DNA from: Karalla daura
Lineage: Eukaryota > Chordata > Actinopteri > Chaetodontiformes > Leiognathidae
DNA length: 64,000 nt
Reading direction: 5' to 3'
Assembly: GCA_029224185.1 (NCBI GenBank)
Contig: CM055205.1
Span: 9,421,588 to 9,485,587 of the forward strand
Position numbers and translations under genes: made by a program
Notes under the pieces: generated by a model
The model's input: the letters and a program-made list of their open reading frames with translations, nothing else
Databases searched by the model: none
Told to the model about the DNA's origin: nothing
In this document: in pieces, positions 22,401 through 33,897 of the stretch
Layout: the number at the start of each line of letters is the position of its first letter
Position numbering within the stretch: the first letter of the stretch is position 1

Positions 22401-24464
22401 GTCATACGGGGCACTTGGCCTGAAAGTTTGATGTTTGCACTTGGCTGTTTGACACCATGAAAAGCAAATTTACATACTGTAGCCCAACAGCGGAGGCTGT
22501 TCTCTTCGGCCGTAACGCGCCATTAAGCTGCTAAATTGGAGGACACGAGTGCTGAGCGTGTGAGCGGAGGAAGGACGCGGCCGCTCGGCGTCTTTTTGTT
22601 ATCGCTCTATCTGTTTACACGTCGGCGTAAGCAAGCGGAGCCCAGCCTCGAACAAGCTGTCCGTGTGGACGAATCTCATTAGTTTTTCATTACTTTTGTG
22701 TATTTTCACAAGGACATCAGACTTTTCCCGTCATCAATTCAATTTGCTGCAACTCTCCGAACATCTGGGCGCTTCTATCATTTAGTTTGACAATCATTTC
22801 CTATTTATGGTTTAATGACTTTCTGGTGGTTTCGAGTTATTGAGCACCAGCATCCTTTATTCACCTTATTTCTAATTATCCATGTTTGCAAAGTCCTTAA
22901 GCATCGCTTCAGTTGTCTCCTGTGTGAAATAATGTAGTCAAGTAATTCGCTCACTAATATTGAGGCTTAGACTGGAACGTTTGCTGCTTGTGCTGAATAA
23001 CGCCTAAAATGAATCGAATCTCTGAGTCACTGACCAGCGCTTTGCATAAATCTCAGACTGTGTGAAGTGCGACTGTCTCGGCTTTGCGTTCTCATAAAAA
23101 TCTCACAGATCACCACAGCCACATTGTGAAGGCGCTGCAAATATATGATATGATAATGCGAGTACTACAGCCAAACTGCGGCGCTCCATCCGTGCATTTA
23201 AACCCTCATTATGTGACAGCTTTCGCGCCCGACCGTGTTGGTTTGAGTCCCTCCTGGCCGCCGTTGCTCCTCTGTCTAAAATAATCAGGCCTTTTGAGAG
23301 CCTCTCAGAGGTCTCTCTAAAGAAAGGAAAGCTTACAAGAAAGGGTAATGAGAAGGAAGGAGGTGCTCCAAAATCGATTTGCATTCTGCCACTGCTCCTC
23401 GTGCGGCCACTTTTTCCCCCTCAGCAAATAAATTAACAGCAAGTTTCGCGAGGCTGCCTGAGTAATTACGTCTTCAAAGTTTGATGCTTTTGAAAGCGCA
23501 GGAAATTGCACAGCGCCGCATTGCCAATTTTCAAATTAGTTATGAACGCAGGCGAGCCTTTGTGCTGTCATCTGCTCTCTCACAGTTATTGTCAAACAAA
23601 AAGGTAATTTTGAGCGTAACCCGTCTTTACGGTTGCGTCAGCCACTTTTTTGCTGTTTGCAAATATGTTAATAGATGTCTGTCTACGCCGATTAAACTGT
23701 TGACATAAGGGAAGGTACACACATAACGCAGAAATTGCTCCTTAACTTGTTTTTCAAGGTTATTACCCTGACATTACCCTGCTTTTTCAGACACTCTGGT
23801 TTACTAGACAGAGAGAGAGAGAGAGCATGATCCAAATAGGCCATAATGGCATATTCTCCGGAGCCTTGGCTGAAACAGAGCATATTGGTCATATAATTTT
23901 GATGGCGGATGGAGTGTAGATTGTCGAGCGACATCCCCTCTCTTCCCGGCTGCTGCACACAGCTGAGGGCGCGCTCTAACTGGCACACGCCATCTGTCTG
24001 GAGATCTGGGGACCAAGGTGTTGCTCCAAATGCGTGTCACTGTCATCTCCATTGTAGAGACCGCGGCAGGACGACAACCGATCACTCAACGTTTTTCACC
24101 TTGGCGGCTGGGGTGAGGACTCGGGGAGGCTGAGGCGCAACGGAGAAAGAGGAGAATTTGAATCCTAGATTTGATAATCACCTGGGACCGCTGCGGTTCC
24201 CCCCCCGGCGACTTGATCAGCCTGCGGAGATGTCTCTCTGAGTCGTCTCTCCTCACAGTCAAGGGCTTAGCCTCACCTGTCTCTTCAGAGCGGGCCATTT
24301 GTTCACATAGTGTCAGTGCTGCTGCTAATGATTCCACAGGCAGATGAGGCGCTGTCACTTACAGCTCTGCCAAAAAGAGAGGATCGACTCTCCAGCCAAT
24401 CCAGGACAAAATCAAATCAAATCAGCCTGACTTGTAATGCACGGTTAAAACAACAGCAGCTGAC

Positions 24465-24495
24465 TTAAGAAAATGGATGGATGCCATTTTCTTAA
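24465..24495. repeat. Perfect 12-bp inverted repeat (SINE tail-to-tail junction)
   Basis: TTAAGAAAATGG at 24465-24476 and its exact complement CCATTTTCTTAA at 24484-24495 are separated by 7 bp. Both arms look like the 3' end of the local SINE family. Confidence 0.85.
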
Positions 24496-24625
24496 CCTGC
24501 TTTGTTAAGTTATTTGACAAGTATTAAGGGGGTATTTGCAGGTGTTCACAGGGGGTCTGCTGGAGCACAATCCAAGGGCACATAGGGCGAAGGCAAGACG
24601 GGTCCCCATTCAACACAGTTTAAGA
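24484..24625 (-). mobile_element. SINE fragment, 3' part
   Basis: After the inverted CCATTTTCTTAACC tail, the + strand shows TGTTCACAGGGGGTCTGCTGGAGC and an AGGGCGAAGGCAAGA segment in the order expected for an inverted copy of the teleost tRNA-SINE. Confidence 0.6.
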
Positions 24626-25839
24626 GCAATAAGAACACAGCAATAAGAAGAGAAGTATATCACAAAGACACTAAAAGACTAAAGACTAAGACTCTAAAAG
24701 ACTAAAACTTGTGTTTTAGCAGCAGACAGTTTCAGATATTTTCATTCCAGAGACAACTGAAATCTCCCCTGTGCTTCAGTTAAACGTGATGGGTCAGGAG
24801 ACCTGCGTGTCGTGACAAGAAAGGTATAGCCAGCCCTTTCAATGAATCATTCACGAAGATTAAAATCTTAAAAACAGCACTAAAATGTACTGCAGAGGGA
24901 ACCCGGCCCAGGGGAGATTTGCCCTTGTTTGTGTCTATAAAGATGGGCTGCTGGGTTTTGGGCCAACTATAAACATGTGAAGTAGACTGATGCCACCATG
25001 AAGCACATTACTCAGATAAAAGTCCCCAAATTTCTTAAAAGACTTAATATTAGATAAAAACCCCAGGGGTCAAAAATCTGGATTTTACCACTGGCTTAAA
25101 AATCAAAAGTCCATAATCACACCATTTTTTTTTGCAGTAGATTTTCAGATCCAAATCAGTATTCATGAAATCTCACCCTTCTCCTCTTTAACCCCCTGAC
25201 TCTGTCTTCCTTGATCAGGTTGCGTCTGGGGAGCACATTAGGCCAAATGAGCATCCATGCGCTAATTGCTGTTCATTTGCATAAATGTGTGGCGTCCAGA
25301 TGCCAGGAGCGCGGCGAGCAGGGGTAACAGCTGGCTGGGTCACTTCTCCTCCATGTGTGAGTGAACTCTGACCTCCGCTGGGACTCCAGTCTCTGTCTGA
25401 AATTTCATTTATTCCAGCCTTGTGCTTTTTACAGCGGCTACAGTCAACATTATTTAATAATTAAGAGTGAAATCGCCAGAGCAGACGTAATACGAAACCC
25501 GGTGTTCGGGGGTGACAGAAGTGCAGAGATTGTGCAGCCTGTGCATCGGGATATTTCCATACTGCTGTTTTTGTTCCCTCTCAGCTGCTGCGGGCTTGTT
25601 TTCAGCATAAGCAACCTGCCCAGTAGCAACCAGGGTTGATGTGTGGCTGACGATCATTGTGGAGCTGAACAGACAGATTGAGACAAAGCTGGATCGATGC
25701 CTGCCGTGACCTGGATGACAGAGTCCTTGCAGACATAAAGGGTTTGGTTCTCTCTCCTGCAGCAGTTGTTGTGACCAGAGCTAAAAGAAGAAACGTCATT
25801 GTGTTACTGAAGCAGGGGGTGGGGTGTGGTGACCACAGT

Positions 25840-25975
25840 TTATTTCCATCCATCCTTTTTCTTTCCCATTTAATACCTACTGGTGTGGCGAGGGTCTGAT
25901 GGTGTCTATTACCTCTATACATAGAGTGAAAACAGGGAATACACTGGGAATGCACTGGTCACCAGTTTATCACAG
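25840..25975 (-). mobile_element. SINE fragment, 3' part
   Basis: CCATCCATCC on +, then CAGGGAATACACTGGG and TCACCAGTTTATCACAGGACAC. This is the tail-proximal part of the same SINE in inverted orientation. Confidence 0.6.
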
Positions 25976-26544
25976 GACACACACACACACACACTATAGA
26001 GACAATTTAGTCTCCACTCCGCCTGTCATGTTTATTTTAGCAGTTTCCACTGCTCCACAGTGACTGCTATGGGAGTGCAAAATCCCCTCCAAACATTACT
26101 GTACTGCCTGAAATTAGAGGAGCGAGGCGCATTATTTCCTGATCCCCACTCTGATAGAAGATAAATTGACAAGGGCACTGTTTTCAGATTTACGCCTCGG
26201 GGGCTCAGCATGTGGTTCGCTGCTCCGGCACTCTGCGGTCGCTGCCGGGCAGGTGGAGAGATCTTTGCGAATCTTAACTTTAAAACACGATACTCGCACA
26301 AGGCGGAGAAAATGAGTTTGACTGTCAGGCTCGACCTAAAGGAAATATCAATATCTTTAGGTCACAGCTGAAATAATGGATTTGATGAGTGGAAATTATG
26401 AGGCATTCAGGGAACATCGAGTAATGCGATACTCTGATTCAGCTTTGTCAGACATGCTGCTTCAATCACAATAAGTGTTTCGTTTCATTTGTTTTTTTTC
26501 ATTCCTTCAGTTCTGTATTTCTGTGATTGTCCACAAGATAAAAT

Positions 26545-26795
26545 CCATCCATCCACTGTCTTACCTGCTCTGTGTGCAACTGGGCCTTTCTCCAGCACAC
26601 GTAGAGTAAAGGCAGGGAACACACACACACACCATTCACTCTCACACCTTGGGGAAACTGAGTCTCTAAACATGCATGTTTTCAGACTGTGGCAGGAAGC
26701 CAGAGTATCCAGAGAAAACATGTGAAAAACATGCAAACTCTGCGTAGTAAAGCCCACAGTCCAACCAGGACTAAATCTGGGGAAACAGGAAGAAA
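26545..26795 (-). mobile_element. SINE copy, near full length body
   Basis: Contains, inverted, the ATGG tail, CAGGGAACACACAC, CATTCACTCTCACACC, GAGTCTCTAAACATGCATG, CAGACTGTGGCAGGAAGCC, AGAGAAAACATG and CATGCAAACTC. This is the full order of the SINE body except the tRNA head. Confidence 0.7.
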
Positions 26796-28273
26796 AAAAG
26801 AAAAAGTTTGCATATAGATCATGCAAAGTATTTAGTTAGTGGTGTAAACTTGCGTGCTGGAATAACCAGGATTTGAAAAGATTCTGTGTTTGCAGCAAAA
26901 CCTGTGCCAGCAGTGAATTTAAGATGAGGATTATAAATCTGTGGTACAATAGGAAACAAAGCCTTGTAAATCCAACCTTTGCCGTCTTCCCCAGGAAAGT
27001 GAACAAAAACCACGTAACCCCAGTAACCCGGCAATTCAACAGTAATTCACTTTGGTATTTACCAGAGGTTGGGTACCGAGGTATGCTTGCTGTGTATTTG
27101 TGTTCACAGTGTGCATAAAGCCGAGAATAATGAGCTCACGCTCATGAGGTGCATTTTCATCACTCTGTGCCCGGTGGTGGGTCAGCCAAAGTGGAGGAAA
27201 TTCCACCCCTACAAGAGGCTTGATTACGATAATAACAGCAGAAAACAAAGGATCGAGTCAGCTGCGTGGGGCGCGTACGGCTCGAGAGCCTTGTTCTGAT
27301 TAACACAAGGGTGTTTTAGCAGCGTGTAATATCAGAGGGAGCGTTAATAACAATGTGAAGAGTCACGCAGTGCCACAATTTAGGAACAAAAAAATAGAAA
27401 AGAAAACTACCGACGTGTGCCCCAGTTTCATTTCCAAGTGCCGAGAGTTGAAGAGAGTTTACAGCTTTACATTGAACTCTCATTACGAGAGTTTTTAGCC
27501 GTAGCGGAAGGTTGAGAGTTGAATGTCGTGTTATATTGGCGCTCCCTCTCGTGGAAACACATCAGTGAGGTCTTATCGGCTTAATCACAACTAACATGAA
27601 CGAGCCTGCCAGGGTACAGAGCCAGAGGCTCAACGGTCTGCATTGTTTCGAGGAAAATATGGGGAAACGTCCTGCGATTGTTTGCGTTGTTTATATTGGC
27701 GCTTTCTGGGTTTATTCCTGCGTTCCGGTCGAGTTTTACGGGAAGCAGTTTGCACTTATAGTTCCGAGAAGTACCGGCATATAATAAACAACGCTGTTGT
27801 TGTGTCGTCATTGTCCTCGAGCTCGTCGGCCTTCGCAGTCTGCGTCTCTTATCGCAGAGACCTGAATTCACGGCTCAGTGTGAACATGTTCCCGAGCTCC
27901 CAGCAGGCCACAAATCCGCATCACTGGGGTAGAAATGCGTCTGTGTGTGTGTCTGTGCATGTGTTCACAAGGGTTGAGCAGAATGGTGCCGTTGAGGTAA
28001 TTTACCTGTCCTTGCTTGCTCCGGGCTCGTGCCGCACAGGAAGCGCTCCGAGAACGAGCCTCACATTCCTTTTCTCGCCCGCACCTCAGACCCATCAACC
28101 TCCCCGTCAGTCGAGGGAAGGCCCCGGCGCTCGCCGAGGTCAAAGTCATCTGTCAGAGCGGCGAGACGGCTGGCTGGCTCCGCCGAGGTAATTGGTGGGG
28201 CATCGCTGCCTTCGAGGAGACAAAAATCTCGCCACGTGTCAGGGAAGTTTGTACAGAGCTCTCGCTCTGCTGG

Positions 28274-28279
<6 letters not shown>

Positions 28280-28310
<31 letters not shown>
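28280..28310. repeat. (CA)n microsatellite
   Basis: About 15 CA units adjoining a CpG-rich segment. Confidence 0.95.
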
Positions 28311-28312
<2 letters not shown>

Positions 28313-31264
28313 CAAACCGCACATAAAAGAGAGCCGCAGACAAGTGCAGATGGAGTCAAATGCTGTTGATGATATTTGCCTCAATATGATATAACCACCA
28401 TATCCGAGTAGCTTTGATGTGCCACTCGAGTAGACGGAGATGTCAACAGTTGGGAGGCGAGTGGTAGGTGTAATATAAGGCGTAAAGGGAGGTCAGGCCA
28501 GAGGTTTTATCACTGTTAAGGATGGATACGTTTGACAGCAGAGGTGGTTTGAAATGTGACATATTTGCGTCTTAGAAATCTCCCCAGGAGATGTTTTAGC
28601 TCCAGGCCAGGGATAACGTCCAATCATATTTCTAGGCCAATCCTATGGTTGCCAGGATACAGACCTTCACATAAAGATGGACTCCACTCAGGCTTCATGA
28701 ATAGAGAGCTGAGCCAAGTGGTGAAAATCAGGGAGCTATAGTTTACCTCCTTCTTTGTTTGAAAGTATTCTCATGCTGGATGGGTCCTCAGAAACTAAGA
28801 AAGGATTTGCCTGAAATGTGGTGGAAGGTTTTAATACCTGGTGAGCACCAGGCCGTGATGTGATGGTTTGTAAAACCTATTTCCTTTTCTTCCAAATTCC
28901 ATGGTTTAGAGCGGGTGAATCGGAAAAGCCTTTAAAGCCTTCAGTGGCTCCAGATGGAGTGATGTCACCTGAAGAAATGTCAGTTTGGCGTAAAATGTAA
29001 AGCAAAATGTGTGTGTAGAGTTATCAAGAGATATCCTGGTCTTCGCACCGGTATCACCTACCAGCAGAAGTCACAGTGATACATTCTGGGTGATAAGTAG
29101 GCAGAAGGTTTTCGGAAAGGGGAAGAATGTGTGGGGGAGAGGTTTCTATCTCTGGTTTCTCTTTTTTTGTTATTCAGCTCAAGTCTGACAATGTTGCAGA
29201 GCTGTTTTGCAAAAGATTGTTCGAGTTCTCTGCCTAAGATAAGAAGTCATCTCTCCAGCTGTACACAGCTCTTTTAGGGTCTTTGTGCTGTTGTTTTAGG
29301 TTTTCTACATGCAAACCTGAGCACACACAGTCAGAACTGAAGAAGCCTTTTGGCTGAGAGGCAAAACAACCACTGAAGAACAGAAACAGAACAGGAGTCC
29401 TGTCGCCTTTGTTTATATCACTTAAAGTCTACTTGCAAGTCTTCTATATAGACTTATGGTAGTATTGGTTGACTGTCTTTGCTCTCTGTAGTATTTTCCT
29501 GCTATTAACAGGCTTTATGTGAGCACAGCGAGATATGTTGTAAAATGAACAGCGTTGCTATGGTCTGGATGTCTATATGTTTGCTTTTTTGTGCTAGCGT
29601 TGAGTTTATGACTTGTTCTGCAGCATATCTTGAGCCTTGGCCGACATGTTCTGTGAATATTGTTTGCTTGAATAATAACTGGGCCTTGTGACAAAATGGA
29701 CTGGTAAATGCCACATGTTTCTGCCATTGTATGCCTACATCTTGTTTCTTCTTTAGTTTAATCTTACAAGCCTATGTATATCTTCCTTATCCAGCGAGGC
29801 CTTTCACTCCTCACAGTGGTGATGGCTCCGTTGTGAAATGGCCTCCAGGGAGATCTACATTGTTGTCTTCCTGAAGGGCCACTGACACCAAAGTCCACCA
29901 AAGACTTTCTGTCCTACGGCACGCATCCTTCAAGTCATCGCTCTGTTGATTACGGGCAGACCTCACTGGGCTCAGGCTGGCAGTAGGAAACTGTGGCCCT
30001 GTCAATCGTCACATCCCCACTGCCTCCTCAAAATGTCTTGAAATGGTTCACGTATTTTGAATACAATACAATGGGTGGTGATGAGGAGCTAGAAGTCAAA
30101 GAGGTGATGATCCAAATGCTGTCACATCGTTGAAATTCATGGATTTCATGAGAGTATTTATCTACATCATGTCATAAGTCACTGCACAGAACATCTTGGC
30201 CTGCTGGGTTATAATCTGTAGTTTTTTAAGTTTGTTGGTAAATTATTGTAACTATTTACAATACTTGTAAGGATTGTAGAAGACATTTTAGTTTTTAGTT
30301 TTAGCCTGTATGTCGTAATCTGATGTGGAAACACTTTCAAAGTTACCCTCGCAGCCCTGCTCATACCACAGTTGTTACACTAGTGAGTCCACTCTCTGCT
30401 CTACCTTCACATGAGGCAATGTCAGCGTGTCAGTGACCCTGGTGATAACGAATACTCCCGCAGCCTCCTCTCAGCAGGATCCTCCCAGGTTATTCCACTG
30501 TTCTGTGCTTTTTATTGCTCCTCTCATAATGCTTCTGTCTTATTAAGCTGACATACAGCGGGTGAAAAAGGAGGCAAGAAGCCGCCATGGACAGATATTG
30601 GGCCGGTCAGTACCCTGCAGAGATGTTCCTTAGCTCTGATCCTGACAGATGCGCAACAAGCCCAGAATCTTTGACTTTGGTGCGATTGAAGGTCTGTCCC
30701 GGCTTTTTCTGATTCCTCTCAGCGGGCAGCCGGTGAATTGCGAGATGAGAACGGGGCTCAGAGGCCCAGAGCAGCTGCACGCGATGGCCTGGAGCAGAGC
30801 GACCTTCAGACAAACGCAGGCGATGGTGGGCTTGTGGGATGTGGACGTTCGGAGGTGGGCTGCCCTGCACTTCAAAAGACACCTGCAGCTCTCGCTTCAC
30901 ACTACCTCATTCCCTCTTTTTTGGTTCAGTGGAGAGTGATTGCGGGGGACAGGGAGTGAATGGCAGCCACGGGGGGAAAAGGGGGAGTAGCACAGATCAC
31001 AGATGCAGATTGATGCGGGGAGTGAAACGGACAAAGCAGATGCAAAGAAAGTTTAGACGGTCAAGGAGGCATTTTAAGCTGCTGTCTCACTCTGTCAAGT
31101 CAGTTTATTCATGGAGGACACTTAAATCAAACCAGGCAGCAGTCAGCAGCATTTCTGTCATGCTGCTGCAGCGCTGTGAGCTAAATGCTAATGCTAAATC
31201 CATCTTTTTTCTCATCAGCTTTGTCCCTGTGTTGCATTCATCATGTTGCATGTTGCAAACACAC

Positions 31265-31490
31265 ATACACACACACACCATTCTCAGTCACACTCAATCC
31301 TAGGTGTGTTTTAGGTTCTCTAGTTGAGCAGCGTATCATGTTTTTGGACTGTGGGAGGAAACTGCAATACCTGCAGAAATCCCATGCAGACATAGGGAGA
31401 ACAAATGGACCCTTTGTGTAACCGGGAGTTGAACGTAGCACGTTCCTGCTGTGAGACAGCATGCTAGCCACTCATCCACTATGTATGCTT
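31265..31490 (-). mobile_element. SINE copy including tRNA-like head
   Basis: Inverted copy containing GGACTGTGGGAGGAAACTG, AATCCCATGCAGACATAGGG, AACCGGGAGTTGAACGT (B-box-like, inverted) and a GCTAGCCACTCATCC segment (A-box side). Confidence 0.65.
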
Positions 31491-32472
31491 ATACTAAACG
31501 TGCAAAGTACAGGCCATATCAGTGGCTAATGATGTCAGTTTGTAGGTATTTGAAAGCATGACAGGGTCAGGGACTTACAGTATAAGGACCGTATTAAGCT
31601 ATTATGTCGGAGAAATATAGTCATGAAACAAAAGTTATACAAATGAGACTTAGCCCAGGCTCAGCCATCAATTATACATTTAGCTGAATAGGATCAAAAT
31701 GATCCCGAGGAGGTCAGTCACCAGAGTCTAAAAGAGAAGTAAAAGGGCGGCATGGCGGGAGGAGGGCTGGGCAGTGTTCGTGCGACACCTGGGAAACAGA
31801 TCTATGTCTATACGTCCAAGCAGAGCAGTGGCTGTGACCATGGAGACAGCTGCGCTTAATCATAAAACCGTGCACTATTCTCACCTTAATTTGCCTCGAC
31901 ATAGTGACGGAAGTCAGAGGCACGGAACAGAGCATCTCTTTGTGAGAGGAAGGATGAGGAGCATTTTGAAGTTTCACAATGACTGCATGATTTAGCTCTT
32001 TATTGTGCCGAGTCATTATGATTCATCGCTCCTATTTTCACAATCGGTGCCGTTTTACCTTTGAAGACTGACTCGCTCTTACCCCCCCACCCCTTCAAAT
32101 ATAAATGCCAGCAATTACACATAAAGTTCACAATTAACAGCATTTTACACAACTTCTGTGTGCACTGGTCTTTTGAATACCGGCACACTGTGCAGTTCAG
32201 GCCCTTGGGGAAGGAGGGCTATTGGATAATGGTTTTGTAAGCTCTGTGACGGGCTGAGATGCTCTCCAGTGCCGGCGTAATTACAGGCTGACAGCGGGCA
32301 GAGGCCCCTCACAAAGGCCCCGGTAATCAGAGGCTGCTGATCGGAGCATGCAGCTCATGACCAGGAGAGGCAGCGACGCTGAAAAGTAATTAAAGTCACC
32401 CGCAGAGTGGAGCCATGCAAACTGCACTCCCAGCTTGCTTTAGCACCCCTTCTTGACTCCTCACAGTTCTAT

Positions 32473-32475
<3 letters not shown>

Positions 32476-32521
<46 letters not shown>

Positions 32522-32524
32522 TCA
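32476..32524. repeat. (CT)n microsatellite
   Basis: A CT repeat with one CTGT interruption. Confidence 0.95.
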
Positions 32525-32793
32525 GCCCAACTCTCACTCGTCCCTTCCTTGTTCCATTTTCTCTCACATCCTGCTGCTGCCCCCACCCCCAACCTCCCAC
32601 AATGCTCGGCTGTCTCATTCTAAACTCCTGTCTCGCATTTCTCTCCATCTGTCCATCATTCGTGCAGCCTGTGAGTGTGTTTTCCTCCTCTCCATCCATC
32701 ACCCGCTGACTCATGAACGCAGCAGCTACCTGTAATGTGCAAAAGCGGTGAATAAATGGACCACGGCGTCGCTCCACCCTGTGCCAAACACAT

Positions 32794-32795
<2 letters not shown>

Positions 32796-32850
<55 letters not shown>
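32796..32850. repeat. (CA)n microsatellite
   Basis: About 27 CA units. Confidence 0.97.
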
Positions 32851-32853
<3 letters not shown>

Positions 32854-33037
32854 GAACAAACAGAAACACGCACACTCACAGAATCATTTTTCTGTTCTTT
32901 TTTCCAGAACTTGCATTCATTTCCTGGACCGTTAGCCTGACCATAACCCAAGTCTTCACCCAAAAATGGAAAATATATAATTGAGACTTACATTTTATCC
33001 CCTAAATAGAGGCAAAATGACATTAATTGGACTTTAC

Positions 33038-33215
33038 GGGGCACCACGGTCGTTTGGTGGAACAATCTGTCCAACCACAGCAGAAGGTGCGAGGTCTGAC
33101 TCTGTTTTCCTCCCACGGTCCAAAAACATGAATGTTTAGGTCAGCTGGAGACTCTAAATCTGTCCCTGGGTGTGAGTTTGAGAGTGAATGGTGAGGGTGG
33201 CTGAAATTTATGTCC
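33038..33215 (+). mobile_element. SINE copy, partial
   Basis: Starts GGGGCACCACGGTCG (a degraded GGGCGGCACGGTGG head). It continues with TTTTCCTCCCACGGTCCAAA, AACATGAATGTTTAGG, GGAGACTCTAAATCTGTCC and GGTGTGAGTTTGAGAGTGAA. An internal deletion removes the usual GTGGAGTTTGCATG segment. Confidence 0.65.
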
Positions 33216-33652
33216 CCACAACATGAGTAATAAACACCCACAAATGGCCACTGTGCAATTCTGCAAGCCACAGCGGCACTAAATATAAATGTTGTGTCGT
33301 TGAAAGTTAACACTTGTTACATTGTTTGATGTATAATTTATTGGCTCTCAGATCTCTCCATGTGACCGTGACCAACTTTCCCTGTAAAGTGAGCGTCGTC
33401 TATCTAGTATTACTCTCCATGTTGCTGTTGAGTGTGAGCTTATCTCCAGCTAAGCCTTTATGCTATGCAAGGGAGCCAAAGATTTCCCCTTTCATTGCTC
33501 CAGCTGCTCTGCACCCCCCAGCACACCCATGGGGAGAGCTCAGTGTAAATGGAGAGAAAGGGAGGAGGCCATTGTGCAACTATGTGGATTGGTGACTTAA
33601 TCCCTTCTTCAACTTTTCATGTCTGGCACAGTTTGGGCACTGTACGCAGACT

Positions 33653-33690
<38 letters not shown>

Positions 33691-33700
33691 TGTGTGTGTG
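33653..33700. repeat. (GT)n microsatellite
   Basis: A GT repeat with one GGGT interruption. Confidence 0.96.
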
Positions 33701-33837
33701 CCTCCACTGTAACTAATGAAAGGATGTTTTAGACACGCTGTAACCAGCCAATGAACGGGGACAAGAGATGGTGATGAGCCAATGGAAAAGAGCATCAGCA
33801 GTGAATTAAGTGAGAGTGTCGACAGGATGTTGAAGGG

Positions 33838-33855
33838 GTGTGTGAGTGTGTGTGT

Positions 33856-33896
<41 letters not shown>
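33838..33896. repeat. (GT)n microsatellite
   Basis: A second GT repeat about 140 bp after the previous one. Confidence 0.96.

Positions 33897-33897
<1 letters not shown>

Noticed and set aside
24640..25100. A/T-rich segment with phrases that resemble a dispersed fish repeat
   Set aside because: It feels familiar (TTTTGGGCCAACTATAAAC) but I cannot assign a family or ends without a repeat library.
27581..28191. Overlapping open frames of up to 182 codons near an AATAAA
   Set aside because: No recognisable domain and no matching splice structure; the region reads as a CpG-rich regulatory island.
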